From assembly GCA_041678605.1 (NCBI GenBank), contig JBAYNW010000045.1:1-8957 (forward strand): DNA of 8,957 nucleotides, written 5' to 3'. The position numbers and the translations under genes are program-made. Source of the stretch: JBAYNW01 sp041678605. GTDB taxonomy: Bacteria; Cyanobacteriota; Vampirovibrionia; Gastranaerophilales; Gastranaerophilaceae. Below are positions 5,028 through 8,957 of the stretch, piece by piece. The notes beneath the pieces were generated by a model that was given only the letters and a program-made list of their open reading frames with translations, did no database searches and was not told the origin of the DNA. Position 1 is the stretch's first letter; the number at the start of each line of letters is the position of its first letter.

Positions 5028-6959
5028 ATGAAAAAACTTTTAGCAAAGATTTCAGAAAAACTTACAATGAGGGTCGAAGATACATTCGGTGCGTCAATTA
5101 AAGACAAATGGTTAAATTCTATCAACGCTCATCCCGAACTTTTTTGCATACTGCTTTTAGTGTTTGCATGCTTAATATTCCTATTCTTAGGGCTAAACTT
5201 TTATCCGCTTATGGATGTTGATGAAACGAGATATGCGGTTATAGCGAGGGACTTGGCAAGGACCTTTGACTGGAACGACCTGGCCTTTAATTATGTTCCG
5301 TTTTTAGAAAAACCCCCGCTGTATTTTTGGATAGTAGCAAATTCAATTAAGTTCTTCGGCGGCTTTAGTGCTTTCGCTGTAAGGCTCCCGATTGCAATGC
5401 TTTCCACATTTATTGTTTTCTTTACTTATTACTTGGGAAAAAGGGTTATATCAAGAAAATTCGGTATGATTAGTGCTTTAATACTTCTTTCAAGTATTTT
5501 CTTCTTGATTTTATCCCACATTGCAATTATTGACATGGTTCTGACCGTACTTATGACAACTGCGATTTATCTTGCATTCTTAACGCATTTTTGTGAAGAG
5601 AAAAATAAAAAGTATTACTGGTGGTATTTTTATCTGCTTATGGGCTTGGGTTTCCTCGCAAAAGGTATACTTGCTTTAGCAATACCTTTTTTGGTTATTC
5701 TTGTATATAACTTAATTACTAAAACCGCAAAAGAAATCTTCAAACCCACTTATATAATTCCGGGAATTCTTATATTTCTGATGGCAGTTCTGCCATGGCA
5801 TTTGTCTATGTACAGAGAATTCGGCAACCAATTTATCAGGGAATATTTTCTGGTTCATCACTTCGCAAGATTTATGAATTCGGTTAATATAGGCAGAGAA
5901 AGACCATTTTGGTACTTTATCCCTGTATTTTTGCTCGGATTTATGCCTTGGACTTTTGCTTTTATATCCTTTTTGTGCGACGGGTTCAAAAAACTTACTG
6001 CGAAATTTAAGGCTACAGAAGGAAAATTAACGGCAAAAATTGGTGCATTGTTTGAAGCGACGACAAATGAACAAAAATTATTGCTGTTTGCTTCAGTCAA
6101 TTTCATAGTAATATTTTTGGTATTTAGCTCATCCAGCACAAAGTTACCAACATACATTCTGCCTCTTTTTCCTGCAGCCTCAATGTTAACAGGCTACTAC
6201 TGGTGGGTTAGTGATGAAAAAGGTGAACATGAAAAATCAATTTACAACTCAACAATAATTTTCTCCATTATATTTATGCTTGCAGCAGCAACAGCAACTG
6301 TGGCATTTTATTTCTTGCCGGATGACATACAGTACAAAATAAGTGCATTTAACCAACCGACAATTACAGCGATGTACCTTTTGGCCATGTATTTAGTCTT
6401 ACGGTTAAATACAAAACGTGCATTATCAATATTCTCAGGTTATATCTTAATAATGGTATTTGTCATAACGTTAGCTGTATCTCAAATATTCAACTTCGTT
6501 TACGCCACAGGAGAAAACGAAATTGTCAGATTCTCCTCTTACGGCTCAGGTCAAGAGAATTCTTCGCAGCTTGTTACTTTTGACTTTGCGGTCAAACCGA
6601 GTGCAATGATTAAATACACTGACAAAGTAGATTTCTTAACAGATGCCGATTTTGTAAGGCTGGACCAACTTTTAAAATACAAAGCAGGGCCGACTTTTGT
6701 AATAGTCAAAAACAAAAACTTTGAGAATGACCCAAATTACCTTAAAAAAATCAAGAAACGGCTGGAATTGCTTCAAACAGGCGAAAAGTATTCGCTGTAC
6801 GTTAAAGACGTACACAATGAGTATAACAACGAGCCTGAATGTTGTTTCGGGGCTTTCGGACCGGATTCGCTTTCCGAAAGCTGCAGTCATAAAAAAAGCC
6901 GTAAACATCATCGCAGGTCCAATCCTGATTTTGAGCCGGAGCCTATGCCATGCCCGTAA
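5028..6959 (+). CDS. GT83/ArnT-like polytopic glycosyltransferase, 643 aa
   Basis: This is an integral-membrane glycosyltransferase of the ArnT/PMT type, which moves a sugar from a polyprenyl-phosphate carrier onto an envelope acceptor (lipid A for true ArnT; acceptor unknown here). After a 35-residue charged N-terminus, the first membrane span is about residues 38-60. It is followed by the catalytic-type loop MDVDETRYA with D65-E66, EKPPLYFW at about 94-101, GFLAKG at about 208-213 and TKLPTYILPLFPA at about 371-383. Roughly 12 hydrophobic spans run to about residue 492. A soluble C-terminal region (about 493-600) ends in an unusual Cys, His, Lys and Arg-rich tail (about 603-643). E. coli ArnT is about 550 aa, so the extra length is at the C-terminus. 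GGAAGGAG at 5015-5022 precedes the ATG by 5 nt. The gene stands alone, with its own terminator. Sugar specificity cannot be predicted. Confidence 0.92.
   Translation: MKKLLAKISEKLTMRVEDTFGASIKDKWLNSINAHPELFCILLLVFACLIFLFLGLNFYPLMDVDETRYAVIARDLARTFDWNDLAFNYVPFLEKPPLYFWIVANSIKFFGGFSAFAVRLPIAMLSTFIVFFTYYLGKRVISRKFGMISALILLSSIFFLILSHIAIIDMVLTVLMTTAIYLAFLTHFCEEKNKKYYWWYFYLLMGLGFLAKGILALAIPFLVILVYNLITKTAKEIFKPTYIIPGILIFLMAVLPWHLSMYREFGNQFIREYFLVHHFARFMNSVNIGRERPFWYFIPVFLLGFMPWTFAFISFLCDGFKKLTAKFKATEGKLTAKIGALFEATTNEQKLLLFASVNFIVIFLVFSSSSTKLPTYILPLFPAASMLTGYYWWVSDEKGEHEKSIYNSTIIFSIIFMLAAATATVAFYFLPDDIQYKISAFNQPTITAMYLLAMYLVLRLNTKRALSIFSGYILIMVFVITLAVSQIFNFVYATGENEIVRFSSYGSGQENSSQLVTFDFAVKPSAMIKYTDKVDFLTDADFVRLDQLLKYKAGPTFVIVKNKNFENDPNYLKKIKKRLELLQTGEKYSLYVKDVHNEYNNEPECCFGAFGPDSLSESCSHKKSRKHHRRSNPDFEPEPMPCP
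6852..6881 (+). repeat. 9-bp inverted repeat inside the glycosyltransferase 3' end
   Basis: GCTTTCGGA (6852-6860) and TCCGAAAGC (6873-6881) form a perfect 9-bp stem with a 12-nt loop. It falls exactly where the encoded protein changes from ordinary sequence to a Cys/His/Lys-rich tail, and it is more GC-rich than its surroundings. It may be a captured palindromic repeat that now supplies coding sequence, or simply a secondary structure. Confidence 0.5.
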
Positions 6960-6995
6960 AAACCTTAATATGATAGGCATGCCTTTTTACAATTT

Positions 6996-7041
6996 AATAA
7001 AGCGAAATTTTTATTGTCAATAAGAATTTCGCTTTATTTTT
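6996..7041 (+). terminator. Long hairpin terminator of the glycosyltransferase gene
   Basis: AATAAAGCGAAATT (6996-7009) pairs with its full complement at 7025-7038. A T/G wobble and an inner TTATT/AATAA stem extend the helix to a GTC loop, giving about 20 pairs. The helix is followed by a T-run through 7041. It lies 36 nt past the stop codon. The A-rich 5' arm mirrors the U-tract, so it could also act on the opposite strand. Confidence 0.85.
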
Positions 7042-7141
7042 ACCTAAGTTCATTAAGTTTTCTTCATTAAGATTTTAGAACTTGAATTTTGTCAAACGGG
7101 ACAAAGGGCATGGTCAATTGTAAAAATTATTTGATTTTTTG
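7042..7141. other. AT-rich intergenic DNA with minor repeats
   Basis: No gene is seen. A 9-bp direct repeat TTCATTAAG occurs at 7049-7057 and 7063-7071, with a 14-nt period. TTTGTC (7088-7093) and GACAAA (7100-7105) form a 6-bp inverted repeat around AAACGG. These could be regulator sites for the promoter just downstream, but nothing in the sequence identifies the factor. Confidence 0.4.
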
Positions 7142-7174
7142 TTACTTGTCAAGTAATTTACATAACGATAAAAT
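7142..7174 (+). promoter_or_regulatory. Strong sigma70-type promoter with a palindrome over its -35 box
   Basis: TTGTCA (7146-7151) and TAAAAT (7169-7174) are separated by exactly 17 nt, the best-scoring promoter in the window, with a predicted start near 7181. A perfect 7-1-7 palindrome, TTACTTG-T-CAAGTAA (7142-7156), covers the -35 hexamer. That is the classic position for a repressor operator. It drives a stretch with no convincing ORF before anmK. Confidence 0.6.
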
Positions 7175-7181
7175 TAGTATA

Positions 7182-7466
7182 TTGAAAAAGAAAAGTACAA
7201 CTATTAAAAATTAAGAAAAAGGGGTGATGGCAACAAAACTTTGCTGGAGAGTTAATCTTGGAAGTAAATTTTAGAAAAGGCGGAGACCGGATTTGGGCAT
7301 GGAGTTAAATTTTTAGGGATATGTGTATAACAAGATTTTAAAAATGCAAAGTGATGAGAGATTGAGGAAGAGGTAAAAAAATAGCCTGCGGGCTGGTACT
7401 TTATAGCTTGGAAGATTTTGGAGATAGATTATTAGGCGTGCAAAAGTTTTTATTTTTGCACGCTTT
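7182..7466 (+). ncRNA. Candidate non-coding transcript or structured anmK leader
   Basis: The stretch starts at the predicted start site of the strong promoter and ends at the hairpin at 7436-7463, about 285 nt, with no convincing ORF. One 15-codon frame (7227-7274) has a poorly spaced GGGG. AAAGTAC (7192-7198) can pair with GTACTTT (7396-7402), bringing the two ends together. TTTTTA (7310-7315) can pair with TAAAAA (7339-7344), and AGCC/GGCT flank TGCG at 7383-7394. I could not match it to tmRNA, RNase P RNA, SRP RNA or a known riboswitch. It may be a small RNA or a regulatory leader; it may also be decayed sequence. Confidence 0.35.
7436..7466 (+). terminator. 10-bp hairpin immediately upstream of anmK
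   Basis: GCGTGCAAAA (7436-7445) and TTTTGCACGC (7454-7463) form a perfect stem around an 8-nt T-rich loop, followed by only three Ts. It would end the candidate transcript from the 7182 region, or partly attenuate read-through into anmK. The short U-tract makes termination efficiency uncertain. Confidence 0.5.
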
Positions 7467-7470
7467 GAAT

Positions 7471-7476
7471 TATAAT
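7471..7476 (+). promoter_or_regulatory. Consensus -10 box placing the start site at the anmK ATG
   Basis: TATAAT lies 6 nt before the anmK ATG, so the expected start site is base 7483, the A of the start codon. No Shine-Dalgarno is present between the hairpin and the ATG. The -35 side (TTTTTA at 7447-7452, 18-nt spacing) is weak. This fits leaderless translation but needs transcript data. Confidence 0.4.
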
Positions 7477-7482
7477 TATTTT

Positions 7483-8619
7483 ATGAAAGAATTAGAAACA
7501 AAAAAAATTATATCGCTTATGTCAGGTACTTCCTGCGACTCGATTGACGCCGGATTATGTGAAGTCATGCCTGATTTGAGCTGTAAATTAATTGAGGGGA
7601 TAAATTTTAAGTACCCCGAAGCCGTTCGTTTAAAACTTTTTGAGATATTTGCCCAAAAGGCAACTTTAAAAGACATCTGCCAGATGAATTTTGTTGTAGG
7701 CAAATGTTTTGCAGATGCGGCAAATGAATTAATAAATAAGCATGGAAAACCTGATTTTATTTCTTCGCACGGACAGACTGTTTTTCACTATCCTTTTGAT
7801 GATACTTTGGATGGTATTAGCCTGAAAAGTACTTTACAAATCGGCGAATCTTCTGTTATTGCACAGGAAACAGGATGTCTGACAATTTCTAACTTTAGGG
7901 AAGCTGACATCGCACAAGGCGGGAACGGTGCACCTTTAGTTTGTTTTGCGGATGAAAAATTTTTCCGCCCTCTGGGGAAAAATATTGCCGTTCAGAATAT
8001 CGGCGGAATATCTAATGTAACGGTTGTTTCAAAAGATTGTGCAACATTCGGATTTGATACGGGTGTCGGAAATATCATGATAGATTATTGCTGTCAGAAG
8101 TTTTTTGGCATGCCTTACGATAAAGACGGGGAAATCGCCTCCAAAGGCAAAATCTCAGAAAACTGGCTTAACTGCCTGCTTCAGGATGAGTATTACTTTA
8201 TGCATCCGCCAAAAACTACCGGAAGGGAGTATTTTTCACCCGCTTATATCGAAAACGCCTTGAAACTCGCCCCCAAAGAGCCGGAAGACATTATTGCCAC
8301 CCTGACGGCACTCACTGCCAAATCTATCGCTGATGCCTATAATAGATATATTTACCCCAATATCGGGATAAAAGAGGTTGTGGTAGGCGGAGGAGGGGCT
8401 TACAATCCTACATTGATGAAATTTTTAAGAATATATTTGCCCAAGCATATTGAGCTGAAAACCCATGAGGATTATGGTATTTCAAGCAATTTCAAGGAAG
8501 TTATGGCGTTTGCTCTGCTGGGATATTGCACGTTTTACGGAATACCAAACAATCTTCCCTCTTGCACCGGAGCAAAAAAGCGGGTAGTTTTGGGTAAGAT
8601 GGCAAGCGGCGAGCGGTAA
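7483..8619 (+). CDS. anmK: Anhydro-N-acetylmuramic acid kinase
   Basis: AnmK opens the 1,6-anhydro ring of anhydro-MurNAc and phosphorylates it with ATP to MurNAc-6-phosphate, a step in peptidoglycan recycling in the cytoplasm. The 378 aa match the family length. Motifs of the ASKHA-fold enzyme are LMSGTSCDSID at 12-22, SHGQTVFH at 95-102, NFREADIAQGGNGAPLV at 137-153, QNIGGISNVT at 171-180, FDTGVGN at 191-197 (D192 as the expected catalytic base), TGREYFS at 246-252, VVGGGGAYNP at 300-309 and KEVMAFALLGY at 338-348. The ATG at 7483 matches where family members begin. A TTG at 7408 would add 25 residues reading through the hairpin and is rejected. No ribosome binding site is visible. No MurQ or anhydro-sugar transporter gene is nearby. 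The gene runs straight into the repeat island. Confidence 0.96.
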   Translation: MKELETKKIISLMSGTSCDSIDAGLCEVMPDLSCKLIEGINFKYPEAVRLKLFEIFAQKATLKDICQMNFVVGKCFADAANELINKHGKPDFISSHGQTVFHYPFDDTLDGISLKSTLQIGESSVIAQETGCLTISNFREADIAQGGNGAPLVCFADEKFFRPLGKNIAVQNIGGISNVTVVSKDCATFGFDTGVGNIMIDYCCQKFFGMPYDKDGEIASKGKISENWLNCLLQDEYYFMHPPKTTGREYFSPAYIENALKLAPKEPEDIIATLTALTAKSIADAYNRYIYPNIGIKEVVVGGGGAYNPTLMKFLRIYLPKHIELKTHEDYGISSNFKEVMAFALLGYCTFYGIPNNLPSCTGAKKRVVLGKMASGER

Positions 8620-8656
8620 AAAGGGAAAAACGTGAGACGTGAGACGTGAGAAGAAA
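8620..8656 (+). repeat. Heptad-periodic intergenic repeat, copy A
   Basis: AGGGAAAAAC leads into three units, GTGAGAC, GTGAGAC and GTGAGAA (8632-8652), then diverges. It begins at the anmK stop codon. It shares its core and 5' flank with the copy at 8832-8908 but lacks the longer conserved right arm. Confidence 0.8.
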
Positions 8657-8681
8657 AATTGGAGAAGGGAAACGGAATTTC

Positions 8682-8827
8682 TTGTCGTTGCGAGGAGAAA
8701 CAAAGTTTCGACGCGGCAATCCAAAAAATTGCCTCACATTATTCTAAGCTGCTAATTAGTATCAGATCCCGCATCAGAATTTCCAACAAAAGTCAACCGC
8801 CATGCCCTAACCGGTGCGGGATGACAA
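8682..8827 (+). repeat. REP/MITE-like palindromic element, about 146 nt
   Basis: The element is bounded by near-inverted ends: TTGTCGT at 8682-8688 against ATGACAA at 8821-8827, 6 of 7 positions. It starts TTGTCGTTGCGAGGAG and continues CGACGCGGCAATCCA, which resembles a dispersed repeat seen in many bacterial genomes (TGTCATTGCGAGGAGC...GGCAATC, from memory). Internal hairpins are GGCAAT/ATTGCC at 8715-8733 and ATCCCGCA/TGCGGGAT at 8766-8773 with 8815-8822. It contains no transposase gene, so it would be non-autonomous. Short open frames across it are not genes. Confidence 0.7.
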
Positions 8828-8831
8828 TAAG

Positions 8832-8908
8832 AGGGAAAAGGGAAAACGTGAGACGTGAGAGGTGAGACGTGAGAAGAGAAACGGGAAAAGAAAAGTTTTA
8901 ATTTTTTT
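8832..8908 (+). repeat. Heptad-periodic intergenic repeat, copy B
   Basis: Four units, GTGAGAC, GTGAGAG, GTGAGAC and GTGAGAA (8848-8875), continue in register with GAGAAAC and GGGAAAA, then a purine stretch and an A/T tail. Positions 8840-8907 pair with 188-121 as an inverted copy with two mismatches, both in the variable last base of a heptad. It directly follows the REP/MITE-like element. Confidence 0.85.
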
Positions 8909-8912
8909 GTTG

Positions 8913-8952
8913 CACTTAATCACTTAATCACCCAGTCACTTAATCACTTCGT
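8913..8952 (+). repeat. Octamer tandem repeat, CACTTAAT family
   Basis: Five contiguous 8-nt units in perfect register: CACTTAAT, CACTTAAT, CACCCAGT, CACTTAAT and CACTTCGT. The array probably ends with the last, divergent unit five bases before the window edge. No repeat-spacer structure is present, so it is not CRISPR. It sits 4 nt after heptad copy B, so two short-period repeats of different period abut. Confidence 0.75.
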
Positions 8953-8957
8953 AAAAA

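Noticed and set aside
4940..5125. Upstream extension of the phosphoesterase frame
   Set aside because: It overlaps the glycosyltransferase start and would bury the signal peptide inside the protein.
7049..7071. Pho-box-like direct repeats (TTCATTAAG twice)
   Set aside because: The 14-nt period and sequence do not fit the 8-mer/3-nt or 11-nt Pho box pattern, and AT-rich DNA gives such repeats by chance.
7221..7260. Fluoride riboswitch, suggested by GGGGTGATGG
   Set aside because: The complementary strand of the P1 pseudoknot and the downstream conserved segments are missing.
7227..7274. 15-codon peptide gene (starting MATKLCW)
   Set aside because: The GGGG is only 2 nt from the ATG, and nothing in its composition supports a real peptide or attenuator.
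7408..7482. TTG start adding 25 residues to AnmK
   Set aside because: It would read through the 7436-7463 hairpin, has no ribosome binding site and extends past where family members begin.
8482..8865. Short open frames on both strands over the anmK 3' end and the repeat island
   Set aside because: They translate repeat DNA, lack ribosome binding sites and look like chance frames.
8632..8952. CRISPR array
   Set aside because: Units of 7 and 8 nt are contiguous with no unique spacers and no cas genes nearby.

Overview
The window is AT-rich bacterial chromosome, roughly 35-38% GC by eye, with short intergenic gaps, good AGGAG-type ribosome binding sites and Sec signal peptides. No single gene fixes the taxon. 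Low GC, an ArnT-type glycosyltransferase, an aroC-aroK-aroB cluster and text-like short-period intergenic repeats would fit a gut Vampirovibrionia/Melainabacteria (Gastranaerophilales) genome. That is a low-confidence inference, and Elusimicrobiota or another AT-rich gut lineage is possible.

Layout, left to right. (1) The first 16 codons of a minus-strand gene cut by the window edge. (2) A heptad-periodic repeat, then a 16-bp GC-rich hairpin terminating a minus-strand gene for a 125-aa orphan protein. (3) A plus-strand gene for a small exported NTF2-like protein, followed after 42 nt by the shikimate-pathway cluster aroC-aroK-aroB, with a 6-nt gap and then an overlap. (4) A convergent minus-strand gene for an exported calcineurin-like metallophosphoesterase. 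(5) A compact divergent promoter region, then a large multi-membrane-span GT83/ArnT-like glycosyltransferase ending in a strong hairpin terminator. (6) A 520-nt gap without a gene, holding a good promoter with a 15-bp palindrome over its -35 box, a stretch that may be a non-coding transcript, and a 10-bp hairpin. (7) anmK, whose -10 box sits so close to its ATG that the message may be leaderless. (8) A repeat island: a heptad repeat, a REP/MITE-like element, a second heptad repeat and an octamer tandem repeat at the right edge.

Functionally, AroB (step 2), AroK (step 5) and AroC (step 7) supply chorismate for aromatic amino acids. The ArnT-like enzyme and AnmK concern the envelope: glycan transfer from a polyprenyl carrier, and recycling of peptidoglycan-derived anhydro-MurNAc. 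The exported phosphoesterase shares a regulatory region with the glycosyltransferase.

No obviously new multi-gene system is present. The most notable signals are non-coding: a 68-nt repeat present in inverted orientation near both ends of the window (66/68 identical by hand alignment), the heptad and octamer repeat families, the orphan promoter/palindrome/hairpin block ahead of anmK, and the symmetric divergent -10 palindrome.
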